DNA of 64,000 nt from Streptomyces chartreusis NRRL 3882. GTDB lineage: Bacteria; Actinomycetota; Actinomycetes; Streptomycetales; Streptomycetaceae. The stretch spans positions 4,294,501 to 4,358,500 of the forward strand of contig NZ_LT963352.1 in assembly GCF_900236475.1 (NCBI RefSeq), given 5' to 3'. Position numbers and translations under genes: made by a program. The notes under the pieces were generated by a model. It ran no database searches, was not told the DNA's origin, and saw nothing but the letters and a program-made list of their open reading frames with translations. How positions within the stretch are numbered: position 1 is the stretch's first letter; the number at the start of each line of letters is the position of its first letter. Positions 1 through 8,050 of this stretch are shown piece by piece.

Positions 1-429
1 TCCGCATCGACGATGCAGACCCAGCTCATGGCGAGGAAGAACGACCTCAAGAGCGGCGCCTTCCGCGACGCGAGCATGGCGATGTGCGCCCTCGTCGCCG
101 CCGCCGACGGCACCGTCGACCCCTCCGAGCGGCAGCGCGTGGCCCAGCTCATCGCCACCAACGAGGTGCTGCGGAACTTCCCCGCCGACGACCTGCGCCG
201 CCGCTTCGAGGAGAACCTCGACAAGCTCACCACCGACTTCGACTTCGGCAAGGTGAGCGTCATGCAGGAGATCGCCAAGGCCGGGAAGAAGCCCGCCGAA
301 GCACGGGCCGTCGTCCAGATCGGCATCGTCATCGGCGGCGCCGACGGCGACTTCGACAAGGACGAACAGGCCGTGGTCCGCGAGGCGTGCTACGCCCTCG
401 GCCTCCCGCCCCACGAGTTCGACCTCTGA
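1..429 (+). CDS. TerB-family tellurite-resistance protein, 5' truncated by the window edge
   Basis: This is the C-terminal 142 codons of a TerB-like protein. The frame is open to the first base and the family usually has about 10 more N-terminal residues, so the true start lies outside the window; the ATG at 13 is internal. Two acidic segments typical of TerB are visible, AADGTVDPSER near the start and GGADGDFDKDE near the end, and are thought to bind divalent metal. TerB proteins are small helical cytoplasmic proteins of the Ter stress and tellurite-response network. No ter partner is in the window, so its operon lies to the left. Confidence 0.9.
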   Translation, partial: SASTMQTQLMARKNDLKSGAFRDASMAMCALVAAADGTVDPSERQRVAQLIATNEVLRNFPADDLRRRFEENLDKLTTDFDFGKVSVMQEIAKAGKKPAEARAVVQIGIVIGGADGDFDKDEQAVVREACYALGLPPHEFDL

Positions 430-478
430 CCCACCCGGGCCGTGCGAGGGGCCGGCTGGTGTCGCCGGCTCGCGCGGC

Positions 479-1411
479 TCAAAGGGGCGTGGCCGCGTGC
501 AGGATGAGGACCATCGTCACCGCGGAGTTCGCCGACGACATCGCTGACACGGCGGCCCCCACCGCCGCTCCCCACGCCGCCGCACCCACCGACGTGAACA
601 ACGACGGCCAGCTGCGCACGGTCGGAGCGGGTCCGAGCAGGGCCGCCACCCGGCGCGGCACCGGTCCCGCCGCAGCCAAGCCGGCCAGGGTCGCCACCGG
701 GGTGCCACGGGACACCAGGGCCGCCTTGCCGATCGCACACGCCACGGCCCGGCGGCTGCCGACCACCTGGGCCGCGTCCTCGTCGGCCCACCGTTCCGCC
801 GTGTACGACACCGCCGTCCGCAGCGGACGCAGGAAGGGATTGGCCCGCGCGGCCAGCTGGACCGCGAGGAGGAAGCGGTGATGGCGGGCGGTCAGATGGG
901 CCCGCTCGTGAGCGAACAGCGCCCGGCGCTCGGCCGGTTCGAGGCAGTCCAGCATGGCCGTCGTCACGACCACACGATCCCGCCGACCGCCCGGCAGCGC
1001 GTAGGCGTACGGCATGTCGTCCGGAAGGACGGCCACCTCCGTCTCACGCAGCCCGGCCAGCGCCCGGTGGGCCCGGCGGCGCACCCGGCCGTGCCGCCAC
1101 ACCGTCCGACCGCACGCCACCAGCACCACGACGAGCGCGGGGATCGCCGCCTTGCCGACGACCTCGTCGTAGGGGACCGCCGCGCGCACCTCGGGGTCCG
1201 ACCAGCCGTCGGGCAGGGGGTTTCCGGGGAGTTGGGCGGTGCCGACCACCATCACCAGGCCGAGGCACAGCGTGCTGCACGCCGCCATCACCGCGGCCAC
1301 CCCGGTCAGCAGCCGGGTCGCGGTCCGTGGATGCAGATGCTGCTCGGCCAGGCGCGCGATCGGCCACGCCGTCAAGGGCAGCACGAGCGGCAGAAAGACG
1401 AACACCCCCAT
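479..1411 (-). CDS. M56-family (BlaR1-like) membrane metallopeptidase
   Basis: This is a 310-residue integral-membrane zinc peptidase. Hydrophobic segments lie at about 5-22, 31-57 and 87-105 and again near the C-terminus. The zinc motif HERAH begins at His168, and a downstream AERWADEDA segment can supply the third ligand. There is no C-terminal penicillin-binding sensor domain, as is usual for actinobacterial members. It starts 6 bases after the BlaI-type gene, so the two form an operon. In the BlaR/BlaI model the peptidase, once triggered, leads to loss of the repressor and derepression. The inducing signal cannot be read from the sequence. Confidence 0.9.
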   Translation of the reverse strand: MGVFVFLPLVLPLTAWPIARLAEQHLHPRTATRLLTGVAAVMAACSTLCLGLVMVVGTAQLPGNPLPDGWSDPEVRAAVPYDEVVGKAAIPALVVVLVACGRTVWRHGRVRRRAHRALAGLRETEVAVLPDDMPYAYALPGGRRDRVVVTTAMLDCLEPAERRALFAHERAHLTARHHRFLLAVQLAARANPFLRPLRTAVSYTAERWADEDAAQVVGSRRAVACAIGKAALVSRGTPVATLAGLAAAGPVPRRVAALLGPAPTVRSWPSLFTSVGAAAWGAAVGAAVSAMSSANSAVTMVLILHAATPL

Positions 1412-1417
1412 GAGGCT

Positions 1418-1807
1418 TCAGTCTTCCCCTTCGTTCCTCGACTGACCCAGCAGCTCCCGCAGCAGCCGCTCGTCGTCCGGGCCCAGGCCGGTCACGAAGC
1501 TGGCCAGCACCGCCTCGCGGTCGCCCTCGGAGTCCAGCACCTTGCGCATCTTGTGGGCGGCCAGGCCCGCCTGGTCCGACGCGGGCGTCCAGGCGAAGGA
1601 CCGGCCGGCGCGCTCCCGGGTGACCGCCCCCTTGGCGAGCAGCCGGGTCAGGATGGTGATGACGGTCGTGTAGGCGAGGTCTCCGCCCAGGCGCTCCTGC
1701 ACCCAGCCGGCTGTCGCCGGGCCGTCCGCCTCCCGCAGCGCCGACAGGACCAGCGCCTCCAGCTCACCCTGCCCCCGCCGCCGGGGACGCTGCCGCTGCT
1801 CAGCCAC
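1418..1807 (-). CDS. BlaI/MecI/CopY-family transcriptional repressor
   Basis: This is a winged-helix repressor of about 129 residues. The N-terminal half carries the BlaI signature, LEALVLSALREADGPATAGW followed by YTTVITILTRLLAKG (recognition helix and wing), and the C-terminal helices should form the dimer interface. I chose GTG at 1807 because AAGGGAGA lies about 8 bases upstream; a GTG at 1825 would add six residues upstream of that ribosome-binding site. It is the first gene of an operon with the M56 peptidase. By family precedent it represses its own promoter in the short gap upstream (1808-1904), where no clear dyad was seen. Confidence 0.92.
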   Translation of the reverse strand: MAEQRQRPRRRGQGELEALVLSALREADGPATAGWVQERLGGDLAYTTVITILTRLLAKGAVTRERAGRSFAWTPASDQAGLAAHKMRKVLDSEGDREAVLASFVTGLGPDDERLLRELLGQSRNEGED

Positions 1808-1998
1808 GCCCGGTCTCCCTTCCACCGCCGTCCGTTTCCCGCGCGGACATCGTATGACGCACCGGACGCCGCTCCTTGACGGGCAAACGGTGCCTGCCGG
1901 GGCACTAGGGCCGGTCTGACAATTCCCGTCGTCGCCCGGAGGGCGGCCTCGCGGCGTCAGGCGCGTGCTCTCGGCGTGTCCGACCAGAGGGTGGCGCG

Positions 1999-2275
1999 GT
2001 GCTGGCGCCGGCGCAGCGGCCGGAGACGGAGTGGGTCCAGCTCGTCTCGGCGGAGATCGACCTGCCTGCGCCGCTGCCCGACCGCGTCGCGATGGCGCCG
2101 CTGACCCGCGCCGCGCCTACGGCGAGGGCCTGAGCGCCACCGAGATGATGGCCGAGTACTACGGCCGACGCGCCTCCGCCGGCCTGATCGTCTCCGAGTG
2201 CCTCCAGCCCGAGCCCGCGGGGCGGGGCTACACCGACACACCGGGCCTGCACGACGAACGGGGCGGGGTCAGCGA
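1999..2275 (+). pseudogene. Fragment of an Old Yellow Enzyme (NADH:flavin oxidoreductase)
   Basis: Two reading frames together spell the N-terminus of an Old Yellow Enzyme. From about 2041 the first frame gives EIDLPAPLPDRVAMAPLTR. It breaks between about 2107 and 2117, and the next frame continues AYGEGLSATEMMAEYYGRR, then ASAGLIVSECLQPEP and GYTDTPGLHDER. These match the OYE order (APLTRxRA, AEYYxQRASAGLIxSE, GYxxTPG). The match stops at about 2275, directly against the stop of the opposite-strand gene at 2277, so about 80 percent of the enzyme is gone. A frameshift plus a 3' truncation makes this a dead remnant. Its left boundary is uncertain. Confidence 0.8.
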
Positions 2276-2276
2276 C

Positions 2277-2651
2277 TCACCGGTCGATGTAGCTGAAGTC
2301 GCCCACGGTCCATGCGCTGACGTCCTTGATCGCGACTCGGTACATGCCACCCGTCTCGGGGATACCGAGACTGCCCTGCAAGATCCGGGCGAGATGGAAG
2401 TGCAGGTGCGTGGGCGCCTCGCTGCGGCCGGGCCGATGCTCTCGTGGGCCGCGGGCGAAGACGTCGGCGAACGGGCCGAGCCGCTCCGAGTCCTTCAGGA
2501 CGTCCGCCACCCGCTCCCTCCACACGGCCTCGGGAGCGAGTCGGCCGGTGATGACGGCGCCGCCGACGACCACGGTCAGTGACATCTGATTGCTTCGCTC
2601 GGACTCAACCGCGGCGGAGATGGCGACGAGCAGCTCATCAGGGTTCGACAT
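2277..2651 (-). CDS. Small protein resembling gas-vesicle accessory protein GvpU
   Basis: This 124-residue soluble protein starts at ATG 2651. It has a beta-rich N-terminal part (SLTVVVGGAVITGRLAPEAV), a central THLHFHLARIL segment and a C-terminal GGMYRVAIKDVSAWTVGDFSY. The pattern of an ITG strand, an HLHFHxAR strand and a terminal V-x-AWTVGDF strand fits the GvpU-like family often annotated in Streptomyces. This assignment is from memory of the family and could be wrong. No gas-vesicle structural genes are in the window. Its 3' end abuts the Old Yellow Enzyme fragment, so it was probably brought next to it by the deletion. Confidence 0.55.
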   Translation of the reverse strand: MSNPDELLVAISAAVESERSNQMSLTVVVGGAVITGRLAPEAVWRERVADVLKDSERLGPFADVFARGPREHRPGRSEAPTHLHFHLARILQGSLGIPETGGMYRVAIKDVSAWTVGDFSYIDR

Positions 2652-2740
2652 GAGTGCACATCCTATTCAGCTGCCTGCCCCGGAACGCCCCGAGGGCGTG
2701 AAACCGCTCCGCCGGCATCGCGCGGGACGAGGGCGGGATG

Positions 2741-3217
2741 ATGGCCCGTATGCGCATCCGCATCGACGCCGTCGACCTGCCCGGCCTCACCCGCCCCGCC
2801 TCCGCCGACGGCGAAGGCCCCGCCCACGGCGACCTCCACGTCGCCGTGCAACGCCGCGACCGCCCGGCCGAACTCCTCGACCCACAGCCCGGCGACGCAC
2901 CGTCCGCGACCTGGACCCTGGAGTGCACCACGAGCACCTCGACGACCGGCACCGAGGTCGAAGGCCCCTACGTGCAGGACCGTCTGGGCCGGCGGTTCGT
3001 CTACCTGTCCTGGGGCACGGTCGACGACTCGGGCACCTTCACGATGTTCCGCCGCGCCAAGCTCATGCTCGACGTCGTCCCCGCCGACGTACTCGCCGCC
3101 GCCGCACGCGAGGGACTGCTGGTCGGACGCCTCGGCCTGACCGACGCGCGGGGCGGGCCGCTGTGCGGACGCGTCGAGCCCCCGCACATCACGTGGACCG
3201 CCGCACGGGCCGGCTAG
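2741..3217 (+). CDS. DUF5990-family protein
   Basis: This is a soluble protein of about 158 residues. The order of motifs, MRIRIDAVDLPG, HVAVQRRDRPAELLDP, SATWTLECT, RFVYLSWGTVDDSGTF, MFRRAKLMLD and LVGRLGLTDARGGPLCGRV, matches the actinobacterial DUF5990 family, whose function is unknown. Adjacent ATGs occur at 2738 and 2741 and another at 2750. GAGGG at 2729-2733 favours 2741, but 2750 begins the conserved part and cannot be excluded. It is divergent from the GvpU-like gene with a short gap of about 90 bases that must hold both promoters. Confidence 0.8.
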   Translation: MARMRIRIDAVDLPGLTRPASADGEGPAHGDLHVAVQRRDRPAELLDPQPGDAPSATWTLECTTSTSTTGTEVEGPYVQDRLGRRFVYLSWGTVDDSGTFTMFRRAKLMLDVVPADVLAAAAREGLLVGRLGLTDARGGPLCGRVEPPHITWTAARAG

Positions 3218-3285
3218 GAGGCGTGCCCTCGGCGACCGCGGTCAAGCCGGCCCCCGGGTGGCCCGGCCCGTGCGAGGATGCGCCC

Positions 3286-4821
3286 GTGACCGGATCGTCT
3301 TCCTCGTCTGTCGCCGGGGGCACGCCTCACAGCGACGGCCTGGGTTCCCGTGCCGCCGCCCTGCTGGTGTTCGGGTCGTCGGCCGCGGTCCTGGTGGTCG
3401 AGATCGTCGCTCTGCGGCTGCTGGCTCCCTACCTCGGCCTCACCCTCGAGACCAGCACGATGGTGATCGGCATCGCCCTCACCGCGATCGCTTTCGGCTC
3501 CTGGCTGGGCGGGCGCATCGCGGACCAGGTCGATCCACGCCGGCTCCTGGGCCCCGCGCTCGGAGTGTCGGGAGCGGTCGTCGCGCTCACCCCCGCCGTG
3601 CTGCGCACCAGTGCGGAGTGGGCGCCGGCGGTGCTCCTGCTGATCGCGTCGCTGACCATCCTCGTGCCGGGCGCGCTGCTCTCGGCGGTGACGCCGATCG
3701 TGACCAAGTTGCGTCTCACCAGCCTCGCCGAGACCGGAACGGTCGTCGGCCGGCTGTCCGGCGTCGGCACCGTCGGCGCCATCGTCGGCACCGTCCTCAC
3801 CGGCTTCGTCCTCGTCTCGCGGTTGCCGGTCAGCGGCATACTGATCGGCCTCGGCGTTCTGCTGGTGGCCGGCTCGGCGGTGGTCGAGTGGCGCGCGCGT
3901 GGGTGGAGCGGCACCCCTGCCCTGACACTCGTGGTCGTGGCCGGCGGCCTCGCCACCACCGTCGCGCCCGGTGGCTGCGACGCGGAGACCAGGTACCACT
4001 GCGCACGGATCGTCGCGGACCCCGACCGGGACAGCGGCCGCACACTCGTCCTGGACGGCCTGCGACACTCCTACGTCGACCTCGACGACCCGACCTTCCT
4101 CGAGTTCGAGTACGTGCGCGCCATCGCGGCGGTGGTCGATGCCGCCTTCCCCGAAGGCGAGCCACTCGCCGCCCACCACGTGGGCGGCGGCGGGCTCACC
4201 TTTCCCCGTTACCTCGCTGCCACCCGGCCCGGGACGCGCAGCCTCGTGTCCGAGATCGACAGCGGGGTCGTGCGCATCGACCGCGACCGGCTCGGTCTGA
4301 AGTCGGACGCCGGTATCGACGTACGCGTCGAGGACGGCAGGCTCGGCCTGCGGCGACTGGACACCGGCAGTCGTGACCTCGTCGTCGGCGACGCCTTCGG
4401 GGGCGTCAGCGTGCCGTGGCACCTCACCACGGTCGAAGCGATGACCGATGTACGGCGGGTGCTCAAGGAGGACGGCCTGTACGTCGCCAACCTCATCGAT
4501 CACGGTGGTCTGGCGTTCGCCCGGGCCGAAGTGGCCACCCTCCGCGAGACCTTCGAGCACGTCGCCCTCGTCGGCGAACCCGCCGACATCGGCCTCCACC
4601 CGACCGTCACCCCCCAGGGCGGCAATCTGGTGGTGATCGCCTCCGACCGGCCGGTCGACCCGCGCGCGACCCAGCGAGCGCTGAACGCCCGGCAGACCAG
4701 CTGGAAGATCACCACCGGCGACGACCTCACCTCCTGGACCGGCGACGCCCAACCGCTCACCGACGACTACGCACCCGTGGACCAGCTCCTCCAGCCGCAC
4801 AGCCCGGGAAGCAGCGGGTGA
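3286..4821 (+). CDS. Membrane protein fused to a spermidine-synthase-like domain
   Basis: A protein of 511 residues that starts at GTG 3286; the frame is open much further upstream but the earlier part overlaps DUF5990 and is not protein-like. The N-terminal half has about seven hydrophobic helices, beginning AAALLVFGSSAAVLVVEIVA, in the fold shared by MFS-like fused spermidine synthases. The C-terminal half has the methyltransferase-like Rossmann elements HHVGGGGLTFPRYL, SLVSEIDSGVVRI, DLVVGDAFGGVSVPWHL and LKEDGLYVANLID. Such fused proteins rarely have proven polyamine synthase activity, so the substrate is left open. It is monocistronic, with a convergent-free 3' region. Confidence 0.85.
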   Translation: MTGSSSSSVAGGTPHSDGLGSRAAALLVFGSSAAVLVVEIVALRLLAPYLGLTLETSTMVIGIALTAIAFGSWLGGRIADQVDPRRLLGPALGVSGAVVALTPAVLRTSAEWAPAVLLLIASLTILVPGALLSAVTPIVTKLRLTSLAETGTVVGRLSGVGTVGAIVGTVLTGFVLVSRLPVSGILIGLGVLLVAGSAVVEWRARGWSGTPALTLVVVAGGLATTVAPGGCDAETRYHCARIVADPDRDSGRTLVLDGLRHSYVDLDDPTFLEFEYVRAIAAVVDAAFPEGEPLAAHHVGGGGLTFPRYLAATRPGTRSLVSEIDSGVVRIDRDRLGLKSDAGIDVRVEDGRLGLRRLDTGSRDLVVGDAFGGVSVPWHLTTVEAMTDVRRVLKEDGLYVANLIDHGGLAFARAEVATLRETFEHVALVGEPADIGLHPTVTPQGGNLVVIASDRPVDPRATQRALNARQTSWKITTGDDLTSWTGDAQPLTDDYAPVDQLLQPHSPGSSG

Positions 4822-5119
4822 CAGGACCTCCGCCGCTCGCGACGGACTGCTGTCACCCGAACGCCGATGTGACCTTCCTCGCGATCGCGGGGTTCCGGCG
4901 CGTTCGCCGCGGTCCCGTCCGTCCCTGGGGACGGTCGCGGCGCAAGGCTCATCGAGGGAGGTCATGGCGCTGCACGCGGAGGCAGCGACAGGAACAGTGC
5001 ATCCCCGCGGGGCCAATATCTGTTTTTGTGAGATGAGAAATTGGCGCGGCCCCCGGCGAGTATTCCTCGATCGCCGACCGGGGCGAAATCAGCGAACCGT
5101 ACGGGGTCGGTCGCGCCAT
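4822..5119. other. Intergenic region without a recognised gene
   Basis: About 300 bases between the spermidine-synthase-like gene and the cold-shock promoter. No frame on either strand has a plausible start and protein-like composition. A weak hairpin (6-bp arms 4919-4924 and 4929-4934, four-base loop) may serve as a terminator for the upstream gene, but it has no U-tract. A/T content rises from about 5015 onward, toward the csp promoter. Confidence 0.5.
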
Positions 5120-5150
5120 GCTACTGTCGATCTCAGTTGCAGGTGTGGTT
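5120..5150 (+). promoter_or_regulatory. Likely promoter and initial transcribed region of the first csp gene
   Basis: GCTACTGTCG (5120-5129) contains a TANNNT-type -10 element. It is followed after six bases by GTTGCAGGTGTGGTT (5136-5150). The second csp gene has GCTACCGTCG and GTTGCAGTTTTGGTT in the same order and nearly the same spacing (62259-62288). Conservation between two otherwise different upstream regions argues that this is the promoter plus the first bases of the mRNA, giving a leader of about 110 bases before the ATG at 5245. No convincing -35 box was found. Confidence 0.55.
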
Positions 5151-5244
5151 GCCAAAAGGTTCATTTTCCTACGGGGTAATCAGCACGGCGACGCGGGATC
5201 CGCACAGGGCGAATTCCGAACATCGTCTCCGAAGGAGAATTAAC

Positions 5245-5448
5245 ATGGCTACTGGCACCGTGAAGTGGTTCAACGCGGAAAAGGGCTTCGGCTTCATCGA
5301 GCAGGACGGCGGCGGCGCCGACGTCTTCGCCCACTACTCGAACATCGCTGCCCAGGGCTTCCGTGAGCTGCTGGAAGGCCAGAAGGTGTCCTTCGACATC
5401 GCCCAGGGCCAGAAGGGCCCGACGGCCGAGAACATCGTTCCCGCCTGA
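5245..5448 (+). CDS. Cold-shock protein (CspA family)
   Basis: A 67-residue single-domain cold-shock protein: a five-strand OB-fold that binds single-stranded RNA and DNA and acts as an RNA chaperone. RNP1 (KGFGFI) and RNP2 (VFAHYS) are intact. ATG 5245 is preceded by GAAGGAGA at 5231-5238, an ideal ribosome-binding site; the frame is open upstream but only this start gives the family length. It differs from the second copy at 62440 at 10 of 67 positions. A strong hairpin just downstream separates it from the DEAD-box helicase gene, so the csp message is probably mostly monocistronic, with some read-through. Confidence 0.97.
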   Translation: MATGTVKWFNAEKGFGFIEQDGGGADVFAHYSNIAAQGFRELLEGQKVSFDIAQGQKGPTAENIVPA

Positions 5449-5474
5449 CATCGCGGCAGCAACGCATATTTCGC

Positions 5475-5510
5475 AGCTGGGGCCCGCACCTTGGGGTGCG
5501 GGCCCCAGCT
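5475..5510 (+). terminator. Strong hairpin after csp
   Basis: A perfect 16-bp stem (5475-5490 with 5495-5510) with a four-base loop TTGG, followed by CGCTGCTTTT. The core GGGCCCGCACC/GGTGCGGGCCC recurs after the second csp gene (62666-62693), so the element is conserved between the two modules. It sits 26 bases after the csp stop and about 135 bases before the helicase start. It can act as an intrinsic terminator or as a 3' stabiliser giving more csp than helicase message. Confidence 0.85.
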
Positions 5511-5646
5511 CGCTGCTTTTCAGGGCGCGCGACAAGAACGCCGCGCTCAACATCTCAGGCTCGTTCTCGCGATTCTCTGCGCCGTTTGTTTTTGCTGCGG
5601 AAATTCCTTGCTACGTGCCTACGAGCTCCATCGAGGAAGGTTCCGC

Positions 5647-7134
5647 TTGAACCGCGCACGCACCACCCGCACGCCCCGCACCTACGACCGCTCCCGGGGT
5701 GCTGCCCCCAAGGGCTCCGGCGCTCCGCGGCGCTCCAGGGGCTACGACCGCCGACCGGCCGCTCCCCAGGGGGAGTTCGCGCTGCCGGTGACGACCACGC
5801 CGGCGCTGCCCGCCGTCGAGGCGTTCGCCGACCTCGCCCTGCCGGCGCCGCTGCTGGCCGCGCTCGGCCACGAGGGCGTGACCGTACCGTTCCCCATCCA
5901 GGGCGCGACCCTGCCGAACTCCCTCGCCGGACGTGACGTCCTCGGCCGCGGGCGAACGGGATCGGGCAAGACCCTCGCCTTCGGCCTCGCGCTGCTGGCC
6001 CGTACCGCCGGCCGGCGCGCGGCCCCCCGGCAGCCGCTCGCCCTGGTCCTCGTCCCCACCCGCGAGCTCGCCCAGCAGGTGACCGACGCGCTCACCCCGT
6101 ACGCCCGCTCCGTGCGGCTGAAGCTGGCCACCGTGGTCGGCGGCATGTCGATCGGCAGGCAGGCGGGGGCGCTGCGGGCCGGCGCCGAGGTCGTCGTCGC
6201 GACGCCGGGGCGGCTCAAGGACCTCATCGACCGTGGCGACTGCCGGCTGGACGACGTCGCCATCACCGTCCTGGACGAGGCCGACCAGATGGCCGACATG
6301 GGCTTCATGCCCCAGGTCACCGCACTGCTCGACCAGGTGCGACCCGAGGGGCAGCGGATGCTCTTCTCGGCCACCCTGGACCGCAACGTCGACCTGCTCG
6401 TCCGCCGCTACCTGACGGACCCGGTGGTCCACTCCGTCGACCCGTCGGCAGGTGCGGTCACCACGATGGAGCACCATGTGCTCCACGTTCACGAAGCGGA
6501 CAAGCACCGCACGACGACCGAGATCGCGGCGCGGGACGGCCGGGTGATCATGTTCCTGGACACCAAGCGCGCCGTGGACCGGCTGACCGAGCACCTGCTG
6601 AACAACGGCGTCCGCGCCGCGGCTCTGCACGGCGGCAAGTCCCAGCCGCAGCGCACGCGGACGCTCGCGCAGTTCAAGACCGGCCATGTGACGGTGCTGG
6701 TGGCGACCAACGTCGCGGCCCGCGGCATCCACGTCGACAACCTCGACCTCGTCGTCAACGTGGATCCGCCCACCGACCACAAGGACTACCTGCACCGCGG
6801 CGGCCGTACCGCCCGCGCAGGCGAGTCCGGCAGCGTCGTCACCCTCGTGACACCCGGCCAGCGCCGCGGCATGAACCGGCTGATGGCCTCGGCCGCCATC
6901 ACCCCCCAGGTCACGCCGGTGCGTTCGGGTGAGGCGGAACTGAGCCGCATCACGGGCGCCCAGACGCCGTCCGGTGTCCCCGTCGTCATCACCGCACCCG
7001 CCCCGGCACATCCCCGCCGTGGCGCGTCGTCCGGGGCGCCCTCGTCCCGGGGCCGCCGCCCCTCCCGGGGGCGCCCCACCGGACAGGCGGGGCGGCGCAC
7101 GGCGCAGCGGCCCGCCTACGACCCGGCGGCCTAG
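5647..7134 (+). CDS. DEAD-box RNA helicase
   Basis: A 495-residue ATP-dependent RNA helicase expected to unwind structured RNA in the cytoplasm, probably for cold adaptation or ribosome and mRNA handling. Motifs run in order: a Q-motif region (VPFPIQGATLPNSLAGRD), motif I GRGRTGSGKT with Lys108, PTREL, TPGR, DEAD at 210-213, SAT, ARGIH, and motif VI HRGGRTAR at 383-390. The C-terminal tail is Arg/Gly/Ser rich, as is common for RNA-binding extensions. The start is TTG 5647, with GAGGAAGG six bases upstream; the open frame back to 5491 runs through the csp terminator. The paralogue at 62801 has the same TTG start and the same motif spacing. Confidence 0.95.
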   Translation: MNRARTTRTPRTYDRSRGAAPKGSGAPRRSRGYDRRPAAPQGEFALPVTTTPALPAVEAFADLALPAPLLAALGHEGVTVPFPIQGATLPNSLAGRDVLGRGRTGSGKTLAFGLALLARTAGRRAAPRQPLALVLVPTRELAQQVTDALTPYARSVRLKLATVVGGMSIGRQAGALRAGAEVVVATPGRLKDLIDRGDCRLDDVAITVLDEADQMADMGFMPQVTALLDQVRPEGQRMLFSATLDRNVDLLVRRYLTDPVVHSVDPSAGAVTTMEHHVLHVHEADKHRTTTEIAARDGRVIMFLDTKRAVDRLTEHLLNNGVRAAALHGGKSQPQRTRTLAQFKTGHVTVLVATNVAARGIHVDNLDLVVNVDPPTDHKDYLHRGGRTARAGESGSVVTLVTPGQRRGMNRLMASAAITPQVTPVRSGEAELSRITGAQTPSGVPVVITAPAPAHPRRGASSGAPSSRGRRPSRGRPTGQAGRRTAQRPAYDPAA

Positions 7135-7180
7135 TGGCGTCGGTCGGCAGTCGCCCCGCAGCTCTTTCGAGGAGGCAGCT

Positions 7181-7528
7181 TTGACACCGGTTCAGACACA
7201 GCGCCGGCAGACGGATCCCTGCCCCGTGACCGTGATCGACGGCATGGACGCGTCCGGCCCCCGGGTCCGGGACGACATGACCGTCGAGGTCGCCCTGTCC
7301 GTCATGGCCGGCGCCCGGGTCGAGCACCTCCTCCTGTGCGACGCGGACGACCAGTGCACGGGCTGGGTCACCCGAGCCGAACTCGCCGTTCACCGCGGCA
7401 GCTCCGCGTACACGGACCGCACCCGGCTGCGTGACGTCCTCGGCGGGCCGCTCGCCTCGCCCGTCCCCCGGATCGCCGTCCTCGGGGAGCACGACCGGAC
7501 CCCGGGCGTCCTCGCCCTCTCCGGCTGA
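7181..7528 (+). CDS. CBS-domain-like small protein
   Basis: A protein of about 115 residues starting at TTG 7181, with a GAGGAGG ribosome-binding site just upstream. The central part (RVRDDMTVEVALSVMAG, then VEHLLLCDADDQCTGWVTRA) has the pattern of one CBS repeat: a helix, a strand ending in D, and a G-x-V-T turn. CBS modules bind adenosine nucleotides, usually as pairs, so a single one implies dimerisation. It follows the DEAD-box gene by 46 bases in the same direction and is probably co-transcribed. Its role in the cold-shock module is unknown. Confidence 0.7.
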   Translation: MTPVQTQRRQTDPCPVTVIDGMDASGPRVRDDMTVEVALSVMAGARVEHLLLCDADDQCTGWVTRAELAVHRGSSAYTDRTRLRDVLGGPLASPVPRIAVLGEHDRTPGVLALSG

Positions 7529-7574
7529 TCCGCCTCGCCCGTTCGGCCCGTTCTCCTTCTCCCTGAGGGGCATC

Positions 7575-7886
7575 ATGCGCTGTGTCATCGCCCGGTACCC
7601 GTTCGACCTGACGAAGAACGGGGTGCTGGCCTCGATGAAGGGCATCACGCCCGAGCTCGTCACGGGTGAGTCCGTGACCATCGGCCGTCGCCGCTACCCC
7701 GTCAAGCAGGTGGGCCAGGTCATCACCCGGCAGGACCCCCGCGACTTCACCGCCGGCGAGGTCGTCCGGGCCATGACCCGCCTCGGCTTCACCTGCCACG
7801 CCCAGCCCGAGGCCGCGCCCGTGCGCGCGGCCACTCCGCTCCAGACCGCGTCGGCACTGCTCGGCGCCGCGTCCCTGGACGCGTGA
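7575..7886 (+). CDS. Conserved hypothetical protein of the csp/DEAD-box locus
   Basis: A 103-residue protein starting at ATG 7575 behind TGAGGGG. The N-terminus MRCVIARYPFDLTKNGVL and the segments ESVTIGRRRYPVKQVGQVI and FTAGEVVRAMTRLGFTC are compact and soluble. I recall similar proteins beside Streptomyces cold-shock/helicase genes, annotated only as hypothetical. The frame is open upstream to 7431 but that part overlaps the CBS gene. It is the last gene before a strong terminator (7922-7955), so csp, DEAD-box, CBS and this gene look like one transcription unit with an internal hairpin. No function can be assigned. Confidence 0.75.
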   Translation: MRCVIARYPFDLTKNGVLASMKGITPELVTGESVTIGRRRYPVKQVGQVITRQDPRDFTAGEVVRAMTRLGFTCHAQPEAAPVRAATPLQTASALLGAASLDA

Positions 7887-7921
7887 GGACGGGCGGACGC
7901 CCCGCCCCACCCGATCCCGAT

Positions 7922-7955
7922 GAGGGCCCTGCCGACGCGCGTCGGCAGGGCCCTC
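7922..7955 (+). terminator. Strong hairpin ending the csp/DEAD-box unit
   Basis: A perfect 15-bp stem (7922-7936 with 7941-7955) with loop GCGC, 36 bases after the stop of the last gene. It lacks a U-run, as is usual for Streptomyces terminators. Confidence 0.85.
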
Positions 7956-8030
7956 GTCGTCGTGCCGTCCCGCCGTCCTTGTGGGTCACAGGATGCGCCA
8001 CAGGGAATCTGCGCCTCCAGCGAACAAAAA

Positions 8031-8050
8031 TCTACTCTTGTCAGAGTAGA
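8031..8050. promoter_or_regulatory. Inverted repeat upstream of the MerR-like gene
   Basis: TCTACTC at 8031-8037 and GAGTAGA at 8044-8050 form a perfect 7-bp dyad with a six-base spacer. It lies about 310 bases before the MerR-like gene, in a locally A/T-rich stretch, and is a candidate operator, possibly for that regulator. The stretch 7956-8357 has no recognised gene apart from a short open frame (8101-8244) without a normal start codon. Confidence 0.45.

Noticed and set aside
2277-2651. Part of a gas-vesicle gene cluster
   Set aside because: Only one GvpU-like accessory gene is seen; no GvpA, F/L, J, N or other vesicle gene is in the window.
3214-5016. 600-codon minus-strand frame opposite the spermidine-synthase-like gene
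   Set aside because: It is the mirror of a clear coding region; composition is Arg/Gly/Asp-rich without any fold pattern. Long antisense frames are normal in DNA of this G+C content.
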